Part shown: positions 44,413 through 53,531 of the stretch, in pieces | Numbering within the stretch: the stretch's first letter is position 1 | How the letters are laid out: every line of letters begins with the position of its first letter | DNA from: Planctomycetaceae bacterium UBA2671 | GTDB lineage: Bacteria; Planctomycetota; Planctomycetia; Planctomycetales; Planctomycetaceae | Direction: 5' to 3' | DNA length: 53,531 bases | Assembly (NCBI GenBank): GCA_002359185.1 | Contig: DEML01000027.1 | Span: 57,234-110,764 of the forward strand | Position numbers and translations under genes: made by a program | The notes under the pieces: model-generated | Seen by the model: only the letters and a program-made list of their open reading frames with translations | The model's database searches: none | What the model was told of the DNA's origin: nothing

Positions 44413-44580
44413 ATCGCTAAGAAACAGAACACATTCGCCAAGCGGCAACGCGAAATGGAAAAGAAATACAAAGCCCAGGAAAAACGAAAACGTCGTGAGG
44501 AGCGCAAAACTTCCGATGACGATCTCGTGATCAACCCGGGAGCGATCGACGAACCAGATTTACCGGATGATTCGATCTAA
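44413..44580 (+). CDS. small basic Lys/Arg-rich protein, probable ATC start
   Basis: 55 residues if started at ATC 44413: (M)AKKQNTFAKRQREMEKKYK...KRRE ERKTSDDD, then an acidic tail (NPGAIDEPDLPDDSI). AGGAG at 44401-44405 lies 7 bases before the ATC. Small proteins opening MAKKxNTFxKRQRE are familiar from other bacteria, so the family start agrees with the ribosome site. The only standard in-frame start upstream is GTG 44368, which falls next to the putative -10 box and has no ribosome site. Hydrophilic, probably RNA- or ribosome-associated (inference). Confidence 0.7.
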   Translation: MAKKQNTFAKRQREMEKKYKAQEKRKRREERKTSDDDLVINPGAIDEPDLPDDSI

Positions 44581-44847
44581 GCATTTTCAAATATTTCCTG
44601 CAGCCGCAGAAGATGATTGAAGGTGTTCCACAAGAGCTCAGCTGGGCTGTTGAATACTCAACAGCTGTAACCAATACAACGCATCTTTATTGAAGTGTTG
44701 GTACAAGAATTGATCGAGCAGACAGCTCTTTACGAATTGCAATCTAAGCGGATCACAATTCAGGAATACTTCATTCCAACTGGCGATCAATGTGTGATGA
44801 GTTTCTCACACACAAGCGACTATTTTACAGGATTTTTGGAGACAGAG
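44581..44847 (+). promoter_or_regulatory. structured leader of the cold-shock gene
   Basis: 267 bases without a gene of its own. It holds two perfect hairpins: GCTGTTGA-ATAC-TCAACAGC at 44646-44665 and TGTGTGA-loop-TCACACA at 44791-44812. It also carries a 13-base direct repeat of the cold-shock coding start (AAGCGGATCACAA at 44746-44758 and 44866-44878). A long structured leader is typical of cspA-type genes regulated at mRNA level. Confidence 0.5.
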
Positions 44848-45045
44848 ATGGCCGAAGGCACAATCAAGCGGATCACAACCAAAGGATTTGGATTTATCGA
44901 AGACGGAACAGGCAAAGATATGTTCTTCCACAGCTCAGCCGTCGAAGGCATGAGCTTTGACGACCTGCGAGAAGGTCAACAGGTTTCTTACAACGTCGGC
45001 CAGGGCCCAAAAGGCCCACGCGCTGAAAATGTACGACCTGTCTAA
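44848..45045 (+). CDS. cold-shock domain protein (CspA family)
   Basis: 65 residues, the standard Csp length. ATG 44848 has GGAG 7 bases upstream. RNP1 is visible as KGFGFIED (here TTKGFGFIEDGTG) and RNP2 as DMFFHSSAV; VSYNVGQGPKGPRAENVRPV closes the barrel. It binds single-stranded RNA/DNA as an RNA chaperone. The frame is open upstream to 44695 but those residues are leader sequence. Confidence 0.95.
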   Translation: MAEGTIKRITTKGFGFIEDGTGKDMFFHSSAVEGMSFDDLREGQQVSYNVGQGPKGPRAENVRPV

Positions 45046-45101
45046 TTTCGATTAGACGAAGCTGCCTGATCAACTTCAGTTGACTTGGACAGCGAAATCA
45101 T

Positions 45102-45140
45102 AAAGACACCGCAAGTGCAATGCTTGCGGTGTCTTTTTTA
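45102..45140 (+). terminator. rho-independent terminator of the cold-shock gene
   Basis: Perfect stem GACACCGCAAG / CTTGCGGTGTC (extended by AAA/TTT), 7-base loop, then a T run; 56 bases after the stop codon. Confidence 0.9.
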
Positions 45141-45207
45141 TTGATGGGGGATGTTATTGACACTAACAAATGGCATTGTGAAAGGGATTGGTAGTTTGCT
45201 AAGTCGA

Positions 45208-47247
45208 CTATTTCGTCAGTGGAGTGAACTGGATCGCATCGATTATTACAAAGCCGTTGGTTCCTGTATTGGAGATTGTAATCACTGTTTCAACTCCGCT
45301 TTCCAATTGTACCGACCCGACAGTTTGGAACAGTTCTCCCTCTGGCAAAGGGAGAGTCTGGTCGACTTCGATCTGTTTTTCATGTGAACCGCTGCTGATA
45401 GTAATCGGGACGTTTTTCGCACGGGTTTCATGGGCAGAATAGGCCATCTTCAAAGTGTACTTGCCAGACGTGGGTGCTTTGAATCGGAAGATTGCCTGCG
45501 ATTTTCCATCGGCCACTTTATCGTCGTGCACATAGCCGGATCCGACATGAGGTTTGAAATTGGTCGATCGTTTCCAGGAACCGATGAGTTCTGCATCGGC
45601 ATCGTCAACCACGCCGGGCAATTTCGAGGGATCCTCAGGGACATCAGGCAGTTCCAACACCTGTCCCTGCGAAAGCAAACGTTCTTGTAACTTTGGATAA
45701 GGTAAATCCTGCACGTTCACATGAGCATCAGCGGCCATAGCCGCGGCTACGCCTGCACTTTGTCCGAGAATCATCCACGTCGGTTCGACACGGATCGAGG
45801 AAATGCCAACGTGCGTGCAGGATAGCGCGACCGGCACGAGTAGATTTGTGCAATCTTCAGGCTTTGGAAGAATCGAACGGTAAGGGATCTGATAGGCATA
45901 ACCTTGTTTGGGGAATGATCTACGGACTGGGAATATCGTCCCTTCATTGATAACACCACCACCCTCCAATGCAATTCGTTGGCAGTCATGAGAGTCGATC
46001 GGAAAAGAAGAAATCACAATCGGATCCTCTTTCTCCGGCTGCTCCAGAATATCCTTTTGACTGATCACGTACATCCCCCGCATGCGTCTGCCTTCGCGAA
46101 CATACAGGGCTGGAGAGAAGTGTCCGTACTCGGGAAATTCATCTTTGCACAGGCCGAGTTTTGCATATTTATTTCGTATTGCTTCTGGCACTGCAGGATC
46201 GGTTGTCAGAAAATGGTAAAACTCCAGCGTATATTTCTTGTGAGCTTCCCAGATCGCAGCCCGGCCAGCCTGATCGGCTTCACTCCAACCATTACAGGCT
46301 CCCACGAGTCCCAGTGAAAACTGTCCGCCGATGGAATTATTGCCATCGAATTTATCTCCCGGCAACGGGTAGAGATCCCAACCGACATTCCCACCAGACT
46401 TTATAAATCGACGCATCACTTCAAATCTGGCCGGATCGTAATTAGCGGGCTCAGGAAATGGGACGCGATTCTCCGGCTTCTCAGTCAGACAGAGCCGGAA
46501 GCTGTAAACCATCACATTAGAGTCGCCTGCTTCCTCAGCTCCAGCGTCTGTCGTTGTGATGAAGGGGAGGGGTTTCCCCTCTTTACTGAAACCATCAATG
46601 TTCATCATCTGTTTCGGATACTGCTTACCCGCCAGCGATTCCTTAAATTCGGCTCGACCTTCTCGACCAATCGTCCAGTCAACACCAGCAGCGGCCATCA
46701 GGTCTCCCTCGTAAGTTGCATCGATGAACACCTTGGCAGAGAACGTTCCTTTATTGGTCATCAGAGATGTGATTTTCGATCCTTCTTTCTCTACAGATTT
46801 TAGCACGTGTTCGGTCAAGACTTTGACGTTCGCTTCATTCAGCATCTGTCTGGTGATACGGGCAGCCACATGGGGCTCATAAGTCCATTTCGACTGATCT
46901 TTGACGCTCACCTGATAAGGCAATCTGATTCCACGCGAATCGTAATCGCTTTCAATTCGAGTGTGCCATTCATCAAACAGACCCATCACGGTGCTGCGGA
47001 CTGTTTGATTGGAATCGCTAAAACTCAGTCCACCCGTATTCATGCCACCAATATGATCTGTCGGTTCCAGCAGGATAACGGAGGCTCCTTCTCGTGAAGC
47101 CGCAATGGCAGCACAACAACCTCCCGGTGTTGCGCCATAGACGATCACATCGGCTTTACCAGCAGCCACTGCAGTGGGGGTAGTGATCAGCAATATCAGA
47201 GAGAATACAACAGTCGGACTAAAAAGCAGTGTGATATTCTGTCGCAT
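45208..47247 (-). CDS. secreted FAD-dependent oxidoreductase with C-terminal golvesin/xanthan-lyase-like domain
   Basis: 679 residues. The signal peptide (VFSLILLITTPTAVAAG) is followed by an FAD-binding Rossmann motif (ADVIVYGATPGGCCAAIAAS, REGASVILLEPTDHIGGMNT). The PF12831-type catalytic part includes KVFIDATYEGDLMAAAGVDW and HVGISSIRVEPTWMILGQSA. The last 140 residues form a separate beta-rich domain (SYKR-like start, GKYTLKMAYSAHETRAKNVP, ISNTGTNGFVIIDAIQFTPL) as in xanthan-lyase/golvesin domains. This architecture is frequent in planctomycetes and probably acts on polysaccharide-derived substrates. Substrate unknown. Confidence 0.92.
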   Translation of the reverse strand: MRQNITLLFSPTVVFSLILLITTPTAVAAGKADVIVYGATPGGCCAAIAASREGASVILLEPTDHIGGMNTGGLSFSDSNQTVRSTVMGLFDEWHTRIESDYDSRGIRLPYQVSVKDQSKWTYEPHVAARITRQMLNEANVKVLTEHVLKSVEKEGSKITSLMTNKGTFSAKVFIDATYEGDLMAAAGVDWTIGREGRAEFKESLAGKQYPKQMMNIDGFSKEGKPLPFITTTDAGAEEAGDSNVMVYSFRLCLTEKPENRVPFPEPANYDPARFEVMRRFIKSGGNVGWDLYPLPGDKFDGNNSIGGQFSLGLVGACNGWSEADQAGRAAIWEAHKKYTLEFYHFLTTDPAVPEAIRNKYAKLGLCKDEFPEYGHFSPALYVREGRRMRGMYVISQKDILEQPEKEDPIVISSFPIDSHDCQRIALEGGGVINEGTIFPVRRSFPKQGYAYQIPYRSILPKPEDCTNLLVPVALSCTHVGISSIRVEPTWMILGQSAGVAAAMAADAHVNVQDLPYPKLQERLLSQGQVLELPDVPEDPSKLPGVVDDADAELIGSWKRSTNFKPHVGSGYVHDDKVADGKSQAIFRFKAPTSGKYTLKMAYSAHETRAKNVPITISSGSHEKQIEVDQTLPLPEGELFQTVGSVQLESGVETVITISNTGTNGFVIIDAIQFTPLTK

Positions 47248-47553
47248 ATTCGCTACTCCAAGGAACTTTGGTGATACCTGAAAATTGAATGAAAATGAAA
47301 TGTCAACTTATGTGATTACGTTGCATATCTTGATGAAACCTGATTACATTCGCAATCGTTGATGAATTCACTTCTCAGGGGAGATCTTTGTAACACGCAA
47401 TTTGCATGTTTATTCACTCGAGCTAATACTGCAATCAACTCATCGTACTTGTTACTGATCAATAATTGCTGTCTTGTTCACTTGTCTGCTGTCTGAATAC
47501 CCCTAGAATTATGTGACTTACCCTTCCAACTCATTCCCATGGAAAGCTGATTA
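47248..47553. other. divergent promoter region
   Basis: About 300 AT-rich bases between the divergent oxidoreductase and DUF1559 genes. It must hold both promoters; I see no clear operator, repeat or small gene. Confidence 0.35.
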
Positions 47554-48447
47554 ATGAATTTGAGACGCGCCTTTACTCTTATCGAACTCCTCGTTGTCAT
47601 CGCGATTATCGCCATTTTGGTCGCATTACTGCTGCCCGCAGTTCAGCAGGCACGCGAAGCGGCTCGTCGGAGTTCCTGCAAAAATAATCTGAAACAGATC
47701 GGACTGGCACTCCAGAACTACCATGATACTCACTCCGTATTCCCTCCCGGCTACATTCGTAATGCCAGTACCACAGGGCCGCGGTTCCCGAATTTTGGCT
47801 GGGCAGTCATGATTCTGCCGCAGATGGAACAATCTGCTCTTTATGATGCCATCGGAGCTGCTTCCAGCAATTTTGCCGTCGACTGGAATACGGATAATCA
47901 GACCTTGTTTGATCTCTCCAGTTCGATTATCGATGCGAATCTCTGTCCTTCCGATCCAGGTGGAGCAATCAACACTGACTGGGGAATCAGCACGACGTTG
48001 ACCGGAAACCGAGCCGCCAAATCCAATTATATGGCTAATGATCAGGCATTCGGCAGTAATTCAAAAATAGCAATGCGTGACATCACTGACGGGACCAGCA
48101 ATACCCTGTTTGTTGGTGAAAAGACCTCTTTGAACTCTTTCTATGCTGGCATCTGGATGGGAGCTCACAAATGGGGATCAGCCGATACCAATGTGACTTC
48201 AGAAAGCATCCTCGGCAAGGCCAAGGGAAATACAGGAACAAACGAAGATTATCGCATCAATTTTGATGGCGTGGGAACTTCGAACGCATCCAATCACCAG
48301 AAAAACACGTACTCCAGCCAGCATAAGGGGGGAGCTCAGTTTGTCTTTGCCGATGGAAGTGTGCACTTCCTCTCCGAGAATATCGACCTGGGAACTTATA
48401 ACAACTTAGCAGATGAGCAGGACGGCAAAGTCCTCGGCGAATTTTAA
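47554..48447 (+). CDS. DUF1559 prepilin-like protein (H-X9-DG type)
   Basis: 297 residues. Type IV prepilin-like N-terminus (RRAFTLIELLVVIAIIAIL, then LLPAVQQAREAARRSSCKNN and LKQIGLALQNYHDTHSVFPP), so it is probably processed by a prepilin peptidase. The middle part has AMRDITDGTSNTLFVGEKTS. The C-terminal signature is H-KGGAQFVFA-DG (nine residues between H and DG), then SVHFLSENIDL. This family is hugely expanded in planctomycetes and is thought to form surface or secretion-related pseudopilin structures. Followed by a strong terminator. Confidence 0.96.
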   Translation: MNLRRAFTLIELLVVIAIIAILVALLLPAVQQAREAARRSSCKNNLKQIGLALQNYHDTHSVFPPGYIRNASTTGPRFPNFGWAVMILPQMEQSALYDAIGAASSNFAVDWNTDNQTLFDLSSSIIDANLCPSDPGGAINTDWGISTTLTGNRAAKSNYMANDQAFGSNSKIAMRDITDGTSNTLFVGEKTSLNSFYAGIWMGAHKWGSADTNVTSESILGKAKGNTGTNEDYRINFDGVGTSNASNHQKNTYSSQHKGGAQFVFADGSVHFLSENIDLGTYNNLADEQDGKVLGEF

Positions 48448-48471
48448 TCGAGCCGGAAAATCGTATTCCCT

Positions 48472-48497
48472 GCCCACGCATGTCGTGGGCTTTTTTT
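48472..48497 (+). terminator. rho-independent terminator of the DUF1559 gene at 47554
   Basis: Perfect stem GCCCACG / CGTGGGC with a 5-base loop and seven T residues, 25 bases after the stop. Confidence 0.92.
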
Positions 48498-48629
48498 ATT
48501 GAGTGCTCATCTTTGGATAGGCTTATGATCAAAAGCGAATTTGTTTGCCTAAGTTGTGGTGATGCGTTCAAGTCGATAGCTTAAAAGATGCGAACTATAA
48601 ACACGATTCCTTTCAGTCAGGGTTTAATC

Positions 48630-49313
48630 ATGTTGGCAAAATTGATTTCGCTTCTAACAATCTCGCTGCTGTCTTTAGCAGTTACTCACGCAGATGAGCC
48701 CATTCTCTTTGAGGATAATTTTAATGGCGGAATGTCTGAACAATGGCAAATTGTGGGGCTCTCATCTGACGATTACCGGATAAAAGATGGAGGGCTTGAA
48801 GTTCGAGTGCAGAGTCACACCTATACTCGCGAATCACTAATGATCAAAGTCATACTCCCGTTCACATCCTCTAATTCCGTGATCGCATCGGTGGATGTCG
48901 AAATTCTCGACAAATTCACCGCCTCCGACGAAATGGTGGGGATGTTTCTCATCGATGAAAGTGGACGGGAATTTAGAGCAACCAAAGCAAGAATCGATCG
49001 TAAGCTCGTCTTTGCTCCTCCAGCCGTGAATTTCATTGGCGAAACAGGTCATGAAGATGACTTCAGCAATTATGCATATACCTATCATCCTGCCTCAGAG
49101 AAATCAGAGACCTTAAGGATTATCCTTCGCAGTCATTATGCCTATTTTCAGGTAGGTCCAAATGACAACGGCAAATATCAGAACTTTTTCTATACTGCGA
49201 TCCGCAAAAATTCAAAAGAGAGGGGCTTCTGTCTTTGCGCAACAGGAGCTCCGGAAGGCGCCGAACATTGGGTTCGTTTCGACAACTTCCGGGTGACTCA
49301 AAAAGGGAAGTAA
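48630..49313 (+). CDS. secreted protein with LamG/concanavalin-like features, unknown function
   Basis: About 227 residues from ATG 48630 (AGGG 8 bases upstream; an in-frame ATG at 48588 would add 14 residues without sense). The signal peptide (LAKLISLLTISLLSLAVTHA) is followed by a beta-rich domain: FEDNFNGGMSEQWQIVG, DGGLEVRVQSH, SYAYFQVG-like strands and EHWVRFDNFRVTQKGK at the end. The opening F-x-D-x-F and the closing FDNFRV are typical of planctomycete DUF1583/LamG-like sugar-binding jelly rolls. No catalytic motif seen. Confidence 0.8.
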   Translation: MLAKLISLLTISLLSLAVTHADEPILFEDNFNGGMSEQWQIVGLSSDDYRIKDGGLEVRVQSHTYTRESLMIKVILPFTSSNSVIASVDVEILDKFTASDEMVGMFLIDESGREFRATKARIDRKLVFAPPAVNFIGETGHEDDFSNYAYTYHPASEKSETLRIILRSHYAYFQVGPNDNGKYQNFFYTAIRKNSKERGFCLCATGAPEGAEHWVRFDNFRVTQKGK

Positions 49314-49333
49314 GTTGATGTCTGATTTTATTG

Positions 49334-49366
49334 AAAAAGCCAGCTCAAATTCGAGCTGGCTTTTAT
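49334..49366. terminator. bidirectional terminator between convergent genes
   Basis: Perfect 12-bp stem AAAAGCCAGCTC / GAGCTGGCTTTT with a 6-base loop. The A and T runs on both sides let it serve both the gene ending at 49313 and the one ending at 49409. Confidence 0.85.
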
Positions 49367-49408
49367 TATTCTATTCAGACATTTAGAAATGACGGAATCG
49401 TTTTAAGA

Positions 49409-50428
<1,020 letters not shown>

Positions 50429-50824
50429 TTAAAAGCTCCAGATAAAAGGGAAAATTAACACTATCTTCAATACGGACGTTCATTATCCGGCAATTTATTT
50501 TATGGATAATAACCGTAAACAATACGAAGTTATTAATGAGGGCAGACCACGCAGGGAAACAGATTTCACATCAATCTTGAGTGATTCTGTTCTCGGAGGA
50601 AGGACTTTATATTTGATGAGAGATTGACCGACTCATTTGAAAGTACTTACTCATATCAATATATACCAACTCTAGCACTAGGTACATATACTGACAGGCA
50701 ATTTCACTGAGTTTTGAGTCGATTTGCAGGAAATAGGCAGTTTTCAATCCCTGGCCTATAATCGCTTGTCCACTATTGTGGGCGAAATTGAAGTGGCAAC
50801 ACTTCATAGATCAGCATGAAACGC
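50429..50824. other. gene-free spacer upstream of the DUF1559 gene
   Basis: About 400 AT-rich bases with no gene; presumably the promoter and leader of the DUF1559 gene at 49409-50428. No recognised repeat apart from the hairpin that follows at 50825. Confidence 0.35.
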
Positions 50825-50858
50825 AAATAAGCCAGGTCCTATATGGGCTGGCTTATTT
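50825..50858 (-). terminator. probable terminator of the HesB/IscA gene
   Basis: Perfect 11-bp stem AAATAAGCCAG / CTGGCTTATTT with a 12-base loop, about 28 bases after the HesB/IscA stop. The flanking T-run is short. Confidence 0.6.
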
Positions 50859-50885
50859 GATTTGATTCTAGCTCAGACCAAACTA

Positions 50886-51218
<333 letters not shown>

Positions 51219-51257
51219 GGCATCACTCTCCTGTGTTGAAATGAACCTTATCTTCAC

Positions 51258-51522
51258 CCTGAGACTTCGCCCGTAATCCCAGATGGAATTCTCGTAAAGC
51301 GCAGACAGGGGGCGTCTTTTGTTTCAATTGGCATTATAGACACGTAAGTCCCAGAAGTCCAAGCCCTTTCTGGAATTCGGAAGAGAGATGGCATGTATTA
51401 AGGTGAAGTCTATGATTCATTACCGACTTTTTATGGAACCCATCCATGAATGTTAAAATGTAATGAACATGATCTAAACGTCGCTTTTGGAGTTTCGGGA
51501 ATTCTGATGATCTGATATACCT
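51258..51522. other. spacer between divergent iscA-like and phoH-like genes
   Basis: About 265 bases, no gene seen. TAAAATGTAATGAAC near 51454 could hold a -10 element for the phoH-like gene; nothing else is recognisable. Confidence 0.3.
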
Positions 51523-51570
51523 TTGAAACCGAACGAAATTACCACCCAGGTATTAGACGCAAGGAAGCGC

Positions 51571-52938
<1,368 letters not shown>

Positions 52939-52960
52939 TAGGCAATCGCTATAGCCATTT

Positions 52961-53347
52961 TCAATTTGCCGAAGTTGCGTACTCCTGTAGTTCTTCGAGC
53001 GAAACGAATTCGAGTGTCGCCATGTGCGTCGCTTCGAGGATGACTTTGGGAGCATTGCCTGCTTCGTAGGCTTCTTTCCAGCGAACTGCACATAAACACC
53101 AGCGGTCGCCGGGAGTTAAGCCGGGGAATTCGTACTGCGGGATCGGAGTCGAAAGATCATTCCCTCGGGACTTGCTGAACTCGAGGAATTCAGCAGTCGC
53201 TTCGATGCAAACCGTATGCACGCCCATATCACCAGCTCCGGTATCGCAGCAGCCGTTGCGATAGAAGCCCGTCATCGGAGATTCGCTGCAGGTAATTAAC
53301 GGCTGCCCCAAAACATTTTTAGCACCGGAACGCGACGGAGTACTCAT
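52961..53347 (-). CDS. DUF2237 family protein
   Basis: 128 residues, full length for the family. Highly conserved: KNVLGQPLITCSESPMTGFY, RNGCCDTGAGDMGVHTVCIE, FLEFSKSRGNDLSTPIPQYE, FPGLTPGDRWCLCAVRWKEA and ATHMATLEFVSLEELQEYA. Five cysteines are conserved and may bind metal. Function unknown; no signal peptide, so cytoplasmic. Confidence 0.95.
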   Translation of the reverse strand: MSTPSRSGAKNVLGQPLITCSESPMTGFYRNGCCDTGAGDMGVHTVCIEATAEFLEFSKSRGNDLSTPIPQYEFPGLTPGDRWCLCAVRWKEAYEAGNAPKVILEATHMATLEFVSLEELQEYATSAN

Positions 53348-53424
53348 AACTTTTTGTTCTTTTTAAAATGAATCCAACTTCGGAAGAGGGGAGGTAATCT
53401 CTCCTTCTTCTTAGGGAGCGGTTT

Positions 53425-53472
53425 TCTTCCCTTCTCATTGGTGAGAAGGTGGCCGAAGGCCGGATGAGGGGA
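53425..53472. repeat. second copy of the dispersed repeat at 14232-14280
   Basis: Reverse complement of the right arm at 14232-14280: CTTCCCTTCTC, then GAGAAGGTGGCCGAAGGCCG followed by GATGAGGGGAT, with few changes. It lies upstream of the DUF2237 gene near the window edge. Confidence 0.75.
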
Positions 53473-53531
53473 TGCTGTCGACGACCTCATTCAACTTAAT
53501 TACTATCGGCTGAAGCCAATAGGTTTTTTGG

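Noticed and set aside
52939..52960. Terminator between the convergent phoH-like and DUF2237 genes
   Set aside because: Only 22 bases, with no stem or T-run visible.

Overview
The window reads as a chromosomal segment of a planctomycete (order Planctomycetales, of the Gimesia/Rubinisphaera kind). The evidence is the gene content: a PSCyt1/DUF1549/DUF1553 cytochrome-type protein, two DUF1559 prepilin-like proteins with the H-X9-DG C-terminus, a secreted DUF1080 (3-keto-disaccharide hydrolase) protein, a sialate O-acetylesterase, a secreted FAD-dependent oxidoreductase, a very large repeat-bearing secretin, and many secreted or lipoprotein genes of unknown role. Genes lie on both strands in short groups with long repeat-rich intergenic spacers. 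I see no rRNA, tRNA, prophage or CRISPR array.

Layout. 1-4.2 kb: 5' part of a PSCyt1/DUF1549/DUF1553 gene, a small HEFAH metallopeptidase-like protein and a secreted proline-rich protein. 4.2-14 kb: giant secretin, SurA/PrsA-like peptidyl-prolyl isomerase lipoprotein and Mfd, all on the minus strand. 14.3-16.5 kb: a lipoprotein followed by decayed remnants of two unrelated transposases. 16.5-21 kb: QueD-type 6-carboxytetrahydropterin synthase and FolE (one operon; the FolE product is the QueD substrate), a ZIP metal transporter with a histidine-rich loop, CysH of the APS-reductase type, and ThyX. 21-25.5 kb: secreted coiled-coil protein, MATE exporter, RimK-like ATP-grasp ligase, DUF1080 protein. 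25.7-32.3 kb: a lone RND transporter, then an operon of RNase Z-like hydrolase, PepT and an orphan ABC ATPase. 32.4-35 kb: FmdB-like protein without zinc cysteines, UPF0173 hydrolase, membrane-anchored endonuclease/exonuclease/phosphatase-family protein. 35.1-38.3 kb: convergent GH13_18 phosphorylase and GT81 glycosyltransferase, together a probable glucosylglycerate turnover module. 39.1-42.3 kb: divergent sialate O-acetylesterase and HGSNAT-like membrane acyltransferase. 43-45.1 kb: DEAD-box RNA helicase, a small basic protein that appears to start at a non-canonical ATC codon, and a cold-shock protein with a structured leader. 45.2-53.5 kb: FAD oxidoreductase, two DUF1559 proteins, secreted LamG-like protein, HesB/IscA iron-sulfur protein, PIN-PhoH ATPase and DUF2237 protein.

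The most distinctive non-coding signal is a set of short GTAG-headed palindromes in inverted pairs (REPIN-like), with three different stem sequences at four loci (9.15, 21.9, 29.2 and 32.4 kb). There is also a MITE-like element with 27-bp inverted ends at 19.95-20.10 kb, and several dispersed intergenic repeats that recur within the window. All family calls come from reading the translations and motifs; no database search was possible.
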